Shown here: positions 1 to 5,943 of the stretch, in pieces
How the letters are laid out: each line of letters begins with the position of its first letter
Position numbering within the stretch: the first letter of the stretch is position 1
Assembly: GCA_029560455.1 (NCBI GenBank)
Contig: JAKQKW010000252.1
Span: forward strand, 1 to 8,778
From: Candidatus Rifleibacteriota bacterium
Lineage (GTDB): Bacteria > Riflebacteria > Ozemobacteria > Ozemobacterales > Ozemobacteraceae
Length of the DNA: 8,778 bases
Direction of reading: 5' to 3'
Made by a program: the position numbers and the translations under genes
Notes under the pieces: model-generated
Databases searched by the model: none
The model's input: the letters and a program-made list of their open reading frames with translations, nothing else
Told to the model about the DNA's origin: nothing

Positions 1-431
1 ACAATAATATTTACCTGCCCTGATACTTCGCCGTTCTTGCCAAGATACTCGTCGACAAGCTTGTTGGCCTGCCCCAGTTGCGCCGCTGAAAAATCGGCTT
101 TGTAAACCGACTTTGCACCGCCGCCCGGCTTCGATTGCCAGAAACTGCGGATACGTGAGCCGATCGGGCTGTTCGGGTCATTAACCTGGGCTTTGACGAT
201 GGCGAGCATTTCGTTGATGCCGGCCTGCGCGAGCAAAACCACGCGTTCCTGGTCGATTGTGCGGTTCAACTGCAGAACTGCGCCGCTCTTGTGCCGGCTG
301 AGACCGATGATCATGATCAGCATGACCAGCGCGAAAGTTATTACTAGAAAGAGAACAAAACCGCGGCGCTGGTTGAAAACAGCGACCCGGGCTGATCTAG
401 ACCACGTGCTCTCTTTCTGCGGTATGTTCAT
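1..431 (-). CDS. Prepilin-like (PilX/GspK-type) membrane protein, 5' part only
   Basis: The reading frame starts at ATG 431-429 and stays open to the left edge, giving 143 residues of N-terminus. An in-frame TAA lies directly before the ATG, so the frame cannot begin further upstream. The protein has a basic leader of about 24 residues ending QRRG, then FVLFLVITFALVMLIMIIGL, a membrane helix at about residues 25-44. A soluble helical stretch follows (about 50-82), then a Gly/Pro-rich region. The basic-Gly-Phe junction followed by a hydrophobic helix is the layout of a type IV prepilin peptidase site, with cleavage expected between G24 and F25. Mature position +5 is Leu (L29), not the usual Glu. 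PilX/GspK-type minor pilins or pilus-assembly proteins often lack this Glu. No strong Shine-Dalgarno is seen. The likely role is a minor pseudopilin or pilus-assembly component at the inner membrane. The family assignment rests only on the N-terminus, and the C-terminal part lies outside the window. Confidence 0.72.
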   Translation of the reverse strand, partial: MNIPQKESTWSRSARVAVFNQRRGFVLFLVITFALVMLIMIIGLSRHKSGAVLQLNRTIDQERVVLLAQAGINEMLAIVKAQVNDPNSPIGSRIRSFWQSKPGGGAKSVYKADFSAAQLGQANKLVDEYLGKNGEVSGQVNII

Positions 432-432
432 T

Positions 433-457
433 TAAAATTTTGATTCCCGTAAAATTT
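433..457. repeat. Two direct copies of TAAAATTT upstream of the prepilin-like gene
   Basis: TAAAATTT occurs at 433-440 and again at 450-457, 17 bases apart, immediately upstream of the start codon at 431. Each copy contains the palindrome AAATTT. The position and spacing would suit an operator or an AT-rich promoter element. The repeat is short, and chance in AT-rich DNA cannot be excluded. Confidence 0.3.
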
Positions 458-560
458 AACCGGTTCTGCGACCCGGCAGCAGGGTTTGCAGGAAACCTGA
501 CTTTTTTGCAGTCAGCATTAAGATACCATTAAACCCGCGCCGGTGTCATTGTCTCTGAAC

Positions 561-629
561 AGTTTCGCCCCGCACAACAGCATTCTGCGGCAGAATGCAC
601 GCAAAAAGATGTTGCCACGGGGCGAAACT
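561..629. repeat. 69-bp nested inverted repeat (structured RNA, 3' end or terminator element)
   Basis: The outer arms AGTTTCGCCCCG (561-572) and CGGGGCGAAACT (618-629) are perfect 12-bp reverse complements. Inside them CAACA (575-579) pairs with TGTTG (610-614). Inside that, GCATTCTGC (580-588) and GCAGAATGC (590-598) form a near-perfect hairpin of about 8 bp with a CGG loop. An 11-base unpaired strand, 599-609, completes the structure. It lies 18 bases past the stop codon of the exported-protein gene on the minus strand, so it would be transcribed into the 3' end of that mRNA. No T-tract follows the outer stem on either strand, so it is not a textbook intrinsic terminator. It may be an mRNA-stabilising 3' structure, a small structured RNA or a palindromic mobile repeat. 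The rest of the gap (458-560) shows only weak small hairpins. Confidence 0.6.
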
Positions 630-647
630 TTCTGAAGTGAAAAACGG

Positions 648-1715
648 TTAATCCCAGTTGAGGCCGGGCTGTGATTTGGCTGCCGGCAGCGGCGCGCTGT
701 CGATTATTTCGTTGGTTGTATTGGCAGCTTCTGATTTGACCGGTTTGAAAATTTCACTGACGCCTCTTTTGATGATGGCTTTGGCGGCAGCATTGTTGGC
801 TGAATTTGATACCAGATTGCCGGCGCTGTCGACAATCATATCGTCAGCGGCGCCAACCAGGTTGTCTGCCATGCCACCGGCAATGTTGCCGAGGCCTTTT
901 GAGACCACGCGGTTGAGGGCTTCCTGAGCGGCGGCTTTCGTTGCTTCTTTGCCGGCGACAGCAAGAAACTGCTTGTCATCAGTGATTGCCTTGTCGGCTG
1001 CAGTATTGAGGGTGTTGCCGGCGGCTTTGAGAATGGCAGCGGCAATACCGGTTGCGGTGGCGGCTTTGCCGGTTATTGCTGCAATCGGGCCTGCAATCGG
1101 GGCGGCGGGCGGAAAGGCGCAGATGGCGGTGCAGAGAAGGCCGACGCTGCCCAGAACCATTGAGGCCGTCGACAGGGCGTTGGCGGCATCTAACAGAGCC
1201 TTGGCGGCCTCTTTGAGTGCTTTCTGGTAAATGCCGAGGGCACTGGCATTTTCGTCGAGACTTTCATAGACTTTGGTCGGGTCAGTGCTGGCCGCCTCTT
1301 TGAAAGACCCCTGCTTAAGCAGCTCCATGGTCTTTTTGGCGTCATCCTGAATCTTCTTGATGTCTTTATTGGCTTTTTCGATCTTCGGAACGTAGCGTTC
1401 GAGTTCCTGTTTTTCTTTCAGGGCCTTTTCTTCTTCTTCACTGCGGTCTTTGCCGCCAAGCCAGGTAGGGCGGTTGGTCCAGGCGTTTTTAATGTCATTG
1501 ATACGGTTCAGGGTCCATTCAGAGACTTTGCCGAGCTCGATCGGCTTGATCGCCATGATTTCGTCGTAGGTCTTCTGATAATCAGCTACCGCTTTTTCGA
1601 TCTGTGCTTTCTGATTTTTGGCTTCCTGGGCGGCAACGATTGCCGGCGACATCAGCTGCACAAAAAACGTAAACAGAACGAGCAATGCGACAAGTTTACG
1701 CGAGTATCTGTTCAT
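648..1715 (-). CDS. Sec-exported alanine-rich helical protein with central hydrophobic hairpin, unknown function
   Basis: I do not recognise this 355-residue protein. The start at 1715 is well supported by GGAGG five bases upstream. It begins with a clear signal peptide: a basic MNRYSRK end, a hydrophobic core at about 8-24, and a likely signal peptidase I site after A29 (VAA, then QEA). There is no lipobox cysteine. The mature part is almost all helical. Residues 30-135 are charged and coiled-coil-like, with an acidic/basic patch at 91-104. Residues 160-182 are Ala-rich. Residues 183-230 form two hydrophobic segments separated by a CAFPPAAPIAGP turn and contain C195 and C199. Residues 235-330 are Ala/Lys helices, and the tail is Pro-rich. 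A long helical stalk, a hydrophobic hairpin and a second helical stalk resemble alpha-helical pore-forming toxins or translocators in outline, but no diagnostic motif is visible. It stands alone, divergent from lgt. Confidence 0.85.
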   Translation of the reverse strand: MNRYSRKLVALLVLFTFFVQLMSPAIVAAQEAKNQKAQIEKAVADYQKTYDEIMAIKPIELGKVSEWTLNRINDIKNAWTNRPTWLGGKDRSEEEEKALKEKQELERYVPKIEKANKDIKKIQDDAKKTMELLKQGSFKEAASTDPTKVYESLDENASALGIYQKALKEAAKALLDAANALSTASMVLGSVGLLCTAICAFPPAAPIAGPIAAITGKAATATGIAAAILKAAGNTLNTAADKAITDDKQFLAVAGKEATKAAAQEALNRVVSKGLGNIAGGMADNLVGAADDMIVDSAGNLVSNSANNAAAKAIIKRGVSEIFKPVKSEAANTTNEIIDSAPLPAAKSQPGLNWD

Positions 1716-1720
1716 ATTGA

Positions 1721-1725
1721 CCTCC
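1721..1725 (-). promoter_or_regulatory. Strong Shine-Dalgarno GGAGG for the exported-protein gene
   Basis: The minus strand reads GGAGGTCAAT directly before ATG 1715. This is a near-ideal Shine-Dalgarno with a five-base spacer and it fixes the start codon. It is the strongest ribosome binding site in the window, which suggests high expression of this protein. Confidence 0.75.
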
Positions 1726-1746
1726 GAATATTTTATTCTACTTCTA

Positions 1747-1752
1747 ACTATA
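1747..1752 (-). promoter_or_regulatory. Possible -10 element TATAGT for the exported-protein gene
   Basis: On the minus strand TATAGT (five of six matches to TATAAT) sits about 31 bases before the start codon, in an A/T-rich gap. It would give a leader of about 25 bases carrying the Shine-Dalgarno. No good -35 hexamer is found at 16-18 bases, so this is tentative. Confidence 0.3.
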
Positions 1753-1859
1753 CCTTAAAAATTTGCGAAAGTTTTGAACTGCAGAAAAAAAGTGTACAGA
1801 AAACTAAAGTCGTCTCTGGAAATAGTGAATTATCATTGCCATTGTGTTACTGTATGGGC

Positions 1860-2717
1860 ATGCATCCAATACTATTTGAATATGGGCCGATCCGCATTGG
1901 TTCTTACGGTGTCACACTCGCAATCGCTTTTATCAGTGCCTTTCTGCTGATCAACCGGGAGTTCAGAAAAAACAACTGCGATGTTGAACTCGCCTGGGAT
2001 CTGCATTTTTTCGCGATTTTCGGTGGCATGATTGGCTCGCGCCTGCTGTTTATCTTCGAAAATTTCAGCGCTTTTCTCGCTGACCCGGTTTCAATGATTT
2101 TTTCAACCACTGGCTTCTCGGTGCTGGGTGGCTATGTACTGGCTCTTGTTTTATGTATTGTCAGGGTACGCATGTCTGGTGAGCCTTTTTTCAGAATCGC
2201 TGACATCTATGTTCCGGGAATGGCGATCGGCTATGCCATCGGCCGCCTCGGTTGTATCGTGGCTGGCGACGGTTGCTATGGCCTGCCGTGTGAACTGCCG
2301 TGGGCGATGAGCTTTCCGAAGGGGCTGGTGTCAACGCTCAGTGCCGAGAATCCACCTCTGGCAGCTTTGTATGCGAAACTTTTTCCGGGCCAGGCGGTGC
2401 CGGTCGATATTCATGTGCACCCGACACCGCTTTATGAATCGATTTCGACCTTCGTGCTGCTTGTAATTCTTCTGCTGGTCAACTGGCGCATAGGTGGCGG
2501 CCGGCGCTTTGCCTTTTTCATGGTCTGGTTCGGCGTTTCCCGCTTTTTTGTTGAATTCATCAGATTGAATCCTTTTGTCTACTGGGGAATGTCGTCAAGT
2601 CAGGTGCTTTCGCTGCTCTTCATTCTTGGCGGTATTGTCATCGCCGCCACCTCATCGGCCCGTCTGGCACGGATTGATGCAGCGCCTGCGCCGGCCGTCG
2701 TTCCCTCAGAAGATTGA
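1860..2717 (+). CDS. lgt: Phosphatidylglycerol--prolipoprotein diacylglyceryl transferase
   Basis: Lgt is an inner-membrane enzyme. It moves diacylglycerol from phosphatidylglycerol to the lipobox cysteine of prolipoproteins, the first step of lipoprotein maturation. With the start at ATG 1860 (MHPILFEYGPIRIGSYG) the protein has 285 residues and about seven membrane segments, normal for the family. ATG 1854 and TTG 1836 are in-frame alternatives, and none has a clear Shine-Dalgarno. Equivalents of Escherichia coli residues are visible: Y16 (Y26), R129 (R143) in GRLGCIVAGDGCYG, D137 (E151), and R228/E232 (R239/E243) in SRFFVEFIR. The PWAMSFPKG segment follows the signature loop at about 147-155. 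Two usual positions differ: E. coli H103 aligns with L89 (in FSVLGG) and N146 with C132. The Cys variant is familiar from Lgt of other phyla. The short Ala/Pro tail is not conserved. The gene leads the hprK-yvcK-whiA block, 58 bases ahead of hprK. Confidence 0.93.
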   Translation: MHPILFEYGPIRIGSYGVTLAIAFISAFLLINREFRKNNCDVELAWDLHFFAIFGGMIGSRLLFIFENFSAFLADPVSMIFSTTGFSVLGGYVLALVLCIVRVRMSGEPFFRIADIYVPGMAIGYAIGRLGCIVAGDGCYGLPCELPWAMSFPKGLVSTLSAENPPLAALYAKLFPGQAVPVDIHVHPTPLYESISTFVLLVILLLVNWRIGGGRRFAFFMVWFGVSRFFVEFIRLNPFVYWGMSSSQVLSLLFILGGIVIAATSSARLARIDAAPAPAVVPSED

Positions 2718-2742
2718 AAAGCGTTGGCGATTGCGTTATGCT
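2714..2742 (+). promoter_or_regulatory. Possible sigma70-type promoter for hprK
   Basis: TTGAAA (2714-2719, five of six to the -35 consensus) and TATGCT (2737-2742, four of six to the -10 consensus) are 17 bases apart. Transcription would begin near 2749, giving a leader of about 27 bases before the hprK ATG, with AAAGG at 2761-2765 as a weak Shine-Dalgarno. The -35 hexamer overlaps the lgt stop codon. It suggests that hprK-yvcK-whiA can be transcribed apart from lgt. This is inferred from the sequence match only. Confidence 0.38.
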
Positions 2743-2775
2743 GACAGAAAATAACAAGCGAAAGGTTCAAAGATT

Positions 2776-3699
2776 ATGGCTCTGATTCTGGTCAGAGAAA
2801 TCGTACAGGACCAGGGACTCCTGGTCGTGGCCGGCAAAGAAGGCCTCGACCGCAAGGTTATATCGTCAGAAGTGCATCGACCCGGTCTCGAACTTGCCGG
2901 TTTTTTTGAGCATTTTGGTTACGAGCGTATTATCGTTCTCGGCCGCACCGAGTTGGCATACCTTGGTGAACAGAGCGCCGAAATTCGCAAAGTCAGACTT
3001 CGTCAGCTGCTGTTTTTCAATATTCCCTGCATAATCATCACCGACGACCTGCTGGTACTCGACGAACTTCTCGAACTCTGCAATCAGAAAAAGATCCCGT
3101 TGCTGCGCACTTCAGCCCGCACCGGCGAATTCATCTATCAGCTGTCGCGCTATCTGCACAACCGCTTTGCACCGCGCAAGAGTGTACACGGTGTTTTTGT
3201 CGAAGTTTACGGCGTTGGTATTCTGATCATGGGCCCGTCAGGAATAGGCAAGAGCGAATGCGCGCTCGAACTGATAAAGCGTGGCCATCGCCTGGTGGCC
3301 GATGATGCGGTGCAGCTGATGAAGATCAGCGACACCAAGGTTGTCGGGTCACCCGACGAAATGATCAGACACCACATGGAAATCCGTGGTCTCGGCATTA
3401 TCGATATCAGATCGCTGTTCGGTATTGCTGCAACCGCTGACGAAAAAACGGTTGATATGGTTATCACCCTCGAAAAATGGGATGACCACAAGGAATACGA
3501 CCGCCTCGGTATTTTTCAGCGCACCACCAGATTTTTGAAGGTCGAAGTGCCTTCGACGACGATTCCGGTGCGGGAAGGCCGCAATCTGGCGGTTGTCATT
3601 GAAACGGCGGCGATGAATTTTTATCTGCGCCGTATGGGCATTCTCAGTGCCGAAAAATTCTCAAAACAGCTGCGTGCAAAGATGAGCGGTGAATTCTGA
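2776..3699 (+). CDS. hprK: HPr kinase/phosphorylase
   Basis: HprK phosphorylates HPr (and Crh in Bacillus) on a regulatory serine and can reverse this by phosphorolysis, reporting metabolite status to the PTS and carbon control. The 307-residue length is typical. Residues 1-130 match the N-terminal domain. The catalytic domain has the conserved H138 (in VHGV), the Walker A loop GPSGIGKS at 153-160, the acidic pair D176/D177 in HRLVADDAV, and the HprK signature MEIRGLGIIDIRSLFG at 201-216. The C-terminal VPSTTIPVREGRNLAVVIETAAMNF segment is the family's K-loop region. All catalytic residues I can place are present, so an active bifunctional enzyme is expected. Its substrate HPr is not encoded in this window. 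The stop overlaps the yvcK start (TGATG), implying translational coupling. In diderm bacteria HprK often works with incomplete PTS systems, so sugar uptake need not be its role here. Confidence 0.95.
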   Translation: MALILVREIVQDQGLLVVAGKEGLDRKVISSEVHRPGLELAGFFEHFGYERIIVLGRTELAYLGEQSAEIRKVRLRQLLFFNIPCIIITDDLLVLDELLELCNQKKIPLLRTSARTGEFIYQLSRYLHNRFAPRKSVHGVFVEVYGVGILIMGPSGIGKSECALELIKRGHRLVADDAVQLMKISDTKVVGSPDEMIRHHMEIRGLGIIDIRSLFGIAATADEKTVDMVITLEKWDDHKEYDRLGIFQRTTRFLKVEVPSTTIPVREGRNLAVVIETAAMNFYLRRMGILSAEKFSKQLRAKMSGEF

Positions 3700-5033
3700 T
3701 GCTGCTGTCGTTGCGACGCAAATTCAGCCATGAGGTCAGGGCCAGACGCTGGGTGGCTTTTTTGCTGCTCGGTCTGCTGATGATGTGCTTCGGCTTCGTT
3801 TTTGCATCGCTGTCGACAATTGTGCTGGCGCCGGCCAGTATCGAGACGGTGCGCAGCTTTCACCCACTGGCGCTGGCTTTTTCGGCGCTTTCGGCATTTC
3901 TGATCAGTTCATTCTGGCTGTATCGCGGCTTCAGAACCGCATTCAGGCTGCTTGACAGCAAAGACCACGGGCTTTCAACGCGTCTGCGCGAATTCGTTTT
4001 TCAGCGCAGCCAGCCGACAGAAAAACTTCTGTCGATGGTGGCGCTGGGTGGTGGCACGGGCCTGAGTTCTCTACTTAAAGGTCTTAAAGAGTTACCGGTG
4101 GATCTGACCGCGATTGTTACCGTTACCGATGATGGCGGTTCGTCGGGCCGTCTGCGCAAAGAACTGCAGATTCTGCCGCCAGGCGATATCCGCAACTGTC
4201 TGGTAGCTTTGTCGCGGTCTGAAAGTCTGTTATCTCGACTTTTTCAGTATCGTTTCGGCGAAGGCGGTGAGATAGAAGGTCACAGTTTCGGTAATCTTTT
4301 CATCGCCGCCATGACCGGTGTAATTGGCGATTTCAGCAGTGCCGTGCGCGAAGCCAGCAGTATTCTGGCGATCAAGGGGCATGTAATTCCGGTTACCAAT
4401 GAAAACGTGCAGCTGGTTGCCAGGTTTGAAGACGGCAGCGAAATTACCGGCGAAACCGCAATCAGTGATGCCCGTCGCCCTATTTTGAGCATCAGCCTCA
4501 ATCCTGCGGCTCCGACTCCGAATCAGGAAGCTTTGAGCGCCATCGATGACGCCAATATGATCGTTCTTGGCCCGGGCAGTCTGTTTACCAGTGTCATCCC
4601 GAACCTGCTGGTTCCCGGAGTGGCGGAGAAAATCAATAACAGTCGTGCCCGTGTCGTTTATATCTGCAACGTGATGACCCAGCCCGGCGAAACCGATTCT
4701 TTCAATGCCGCTGATCATGTGCGAGCCATTCTCGAAAAAACCCCGCTGCAGCGAATCGACATCGTGGTCGTCAATTCGCGCCGTGCCGCTAAACCGCTGA
4801 TGGCGAGATACGAAAACCGCAGCCAGTTCTGGGTGCCACCGACGGTCAAGAAGATCGAAGACATGGGCATAAGGGTGGTTGCCGCCGATATGCTGCTTGA
4901 ATCAGATATGCTGCGCCATAACCCGAATCTGCTCGCAGCAATTCTCATCGGGCTGATCAACGAAAATGCCGCATCACAGGCGAAAGCGGTTGAAAATGCT
5001 GAAGACGAAGATGAAAGCTTTTTCGACGACTGA
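3699..5033 (+). CDS. yvcK: YvcK/CofD-like gluconeogenesis factor with N-terminal membrane anchor
   Basis: YvcK proteins (UPF0052, CofD-like fold) bind UDP-sugars. In Bacillus and Mycobacterium they are needed for growth on gluconeogenic carbon sources and for normal peptidoglycan synthesis and cell shape. The core, at about residues 110-425, has the family motifs: GGGTG at 117-121, VTDDGGSSGRLR at 142-153, GDIRN at 162-166, HSFGNL at 195-200, GPGSLFTS at 291-298 and CNVMTQPGETD at 323-333. The protein has 444 residues against about 320 in Bacillus. The extra roughly 110 N-terminal residues carry a basic start, two predicted membrane helices (about 18-44 and 55-76) and a linker, so the core should sit on the cytoplasmic face of the inner membrane. 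The tail is acidic (EDEDESFFDD). It starts on the last base of the hprK stop codon and ends 13 bases before whiA. Annotation as a 2-phospho-L-lactate transferase (CofD) would be wrong in this context. Confidence 0.93.
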   Translation: MLLSLRRKFSHEVRARRWVAFLLLGLLMMCFGFVFASLSTIVLAPASIETVRSFHPLALAFSALSAFLISSFWLYRGFRTAFRLLDSKDHGLSTRLREFVFQRSQPTEKLLSMVALGGGTGLSSLLKGLKELPVDLTAIVTVTDDGGSSGRLRKELQILPPGDIRNCLVALSRSESLLSRLFQYRFGEGGEIEGHSFGNLFIAAMTGVIGDFSSAVREASSILAIKGHVIPVTNENVQLVARFEDGSEITGETAISDARRPILSISLNPAAPTPNQEALSAIDDANMIVLGPGSLFTSVIPNLLVPGVAEKINNSRARVVYICNVMTQPGETDSFNAADHVRAILEKTPLQRIDIVVVNSRRAAKPLMARYENRSQFWVPPTVKKIEDMGIRVVAADMLLESDMLRHNPNLLAAILIGLINENAASQAKAVENAEDEDESFFDD

Positions 5034-5046
5034 TGGGCGAAAATAA

Positions 5047-5943
5047 ATGAGCAGATTTGATTATACTGCCGCCACCCGGCGTGAACTGGTCAGTCTTATC
5101 CGCAGCAATAAACTTTTCTGCTGTCAGCAGTCTTTTCTCGTAGGTTTGCTGCAGGGTTCGCGTCTGACTCCATTTGCCAGGGCCCGCAAAAATCTGCGCC
5201 GGCGGCTGGCAAATTGCCTTCAGTCAATTCTCCCCGACAGCCAGAAAATTGTCTGTCGTGGTGCCAGAATCTGGTTGCCCGGTTTAGATCAGCTGTTTCT
5301 ACGTGAGAAGTTTGTCGACCGCATGCGCATAGTTGCGGGAGCGCGCCGGGTAAACCATTGCCATGTGGCATTTCTTCAGGGCCTCTTTGTTGCACATGGT
5401 TACATACAGAGCCCGAGTCGTGGGTATCATCTCGAATTCCGTCTGCAGGGAAACTGGCTGGCCGCCGCTTTTAGAAAAGTCGCTGCCGGGCTGCGCCTTA
5501 AATTCTGTTTCTATCAGCACGAACAATACAAAAGCTTTTATTTCAAAAGCGGTCGACGTATTGCCAGGCTGCTGAATCTGCTCGGACTGTTTGATCGCGG
5601 GCTTGAATTTTCAGACCTGCTGGCGACGCGAAATCTGCTCTCGCAGGTAAATAGGCAGGTGAATTCAGAAACTGCAAATATCAACCGTCTGATCAATGCT
5701 GCTGAATCTTCAATCGCTCACATCCGCGAGTTGCTGGCCTGGGAAGACCAGGAAATCTGGACAGAAAGCCTGCATCAGATGGCTCAGATGCGCCTGAGAT
5801 ACCCGCACGACAGTATCGAAAGCCTCGGAAAAAGATTTGAGCCACCCTTGACTAAATCGGCTGTTAATCATCGACTGCGCCGCATAAAGGCACTGCATGC
5901 CAAGGTGTTTGCTCAGACGGTAGACCGCTCTCAGCCTTCGTGA
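5047..5943 (+). CDS. whiA: WhiA-family DNA-binding regulator
   Basis: WhiA joins a degenerate LAGLIDADG homing-endonuclease-like fold to a C-terminal helix-turn-helix. It controls sporulation septation in Streptomyces and affects cell division and chromosome segregation in Bacillus. This protein has 298 residues, slightly short for the family (about 310-325). Residues 8-37 match the WhiA N-terminal region, including the CC pair (C25-C26). Residues 105-132 (CHVAFLQGLFVAHGYIQSP, then YHLEFRL) match the first LAGLIDADG-like helix, and 161-180 the second. Residues 193-222 (ATRNLLSQVNRQVNSETANI onward) and the HTH ending in PPLTKSAVNHRLRRI (266-280) are the clearest family signatures. Start ATG 5047 lies 13 bases after the yvcK stop with only a weak GGGCGA upstream, so coupled expression is likely. 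The 3' end overlaps the convergent membrane-protein gene by 13 bases. The sequence diverges strongly from Gram-positive WhiA outside the signatures. Confidence 0.88.
   Translation: MSRFDYTAATRRELVSLIRSNKLFCCQQSFLVGLLQGSRLTPFARARKNLRRRLANCLQSILPDSQKIVCRGARIWLPGLDQLFLREKFVDRMRIVAGARRVNHCHVAFLQGLFVAHGYIQSPSRGYHLEFRLQGNWLAAAFRKVAAGLRLKFCFYQHEQYKSFYFKSGRRIARLLNLLGLFDRGLEFSDLLATRNLLSQVNRQVNSETANINRLINAAESSIAHIRELLAWEDQEIWTESLHQMAQMRLRYPHDSIESLGKRFEPPLTKSAVNHRLRRIKALHAKVFAQTVDRSQPS

Noticed and set aside
193..435. Plus-strand frame of 80 codons
   Set aside because: It is antisense to the prepilin-like gene, whose minus-strand frame has a leader, membrane helix and an open end at the window edge.
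481..507. Small hairpin followed by six Ts on the plus strand, resembling a terminator
   Set aside because: The stem is only about 5 bp and no plus-strand gene lies upstream to be terminated.
561..629. Integron attC-like site
   Set aside because: The arms do not show the attC core-site patterns (RYYYAAC and GTTRRRY in the right places), and no integrase or cassette array is visible.
949..1230. Plus-strand Ala-rich frame of 93 codons
   Set aside because: It is antisense to the Ala-rich helices of the exported protein. Its composition follows from that strand's codons and it lacks a ribosome site.
1836..1859. TTG or upstream ATG start for lgt adding up to 8 residues (MPLCYCMG)
   Set aside because: No Shine-Dalgarno is properly spaced for TTG 1836, and family members begin close to MHPILF. 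ATG 1854 remains possible.
4230..4718. Minus-strand frame of 162 codons
   Set aside because: It lies wholly within yvcK, whose motifs are intact on the plus strand.
3699..5033. CofD 2-phospho-L-lactate transferase (F420 synthesis)
   Set aside because: The motifs and the hprK/whiA neighbourhood match the YvcK branch, and no F420 genes are nearby.
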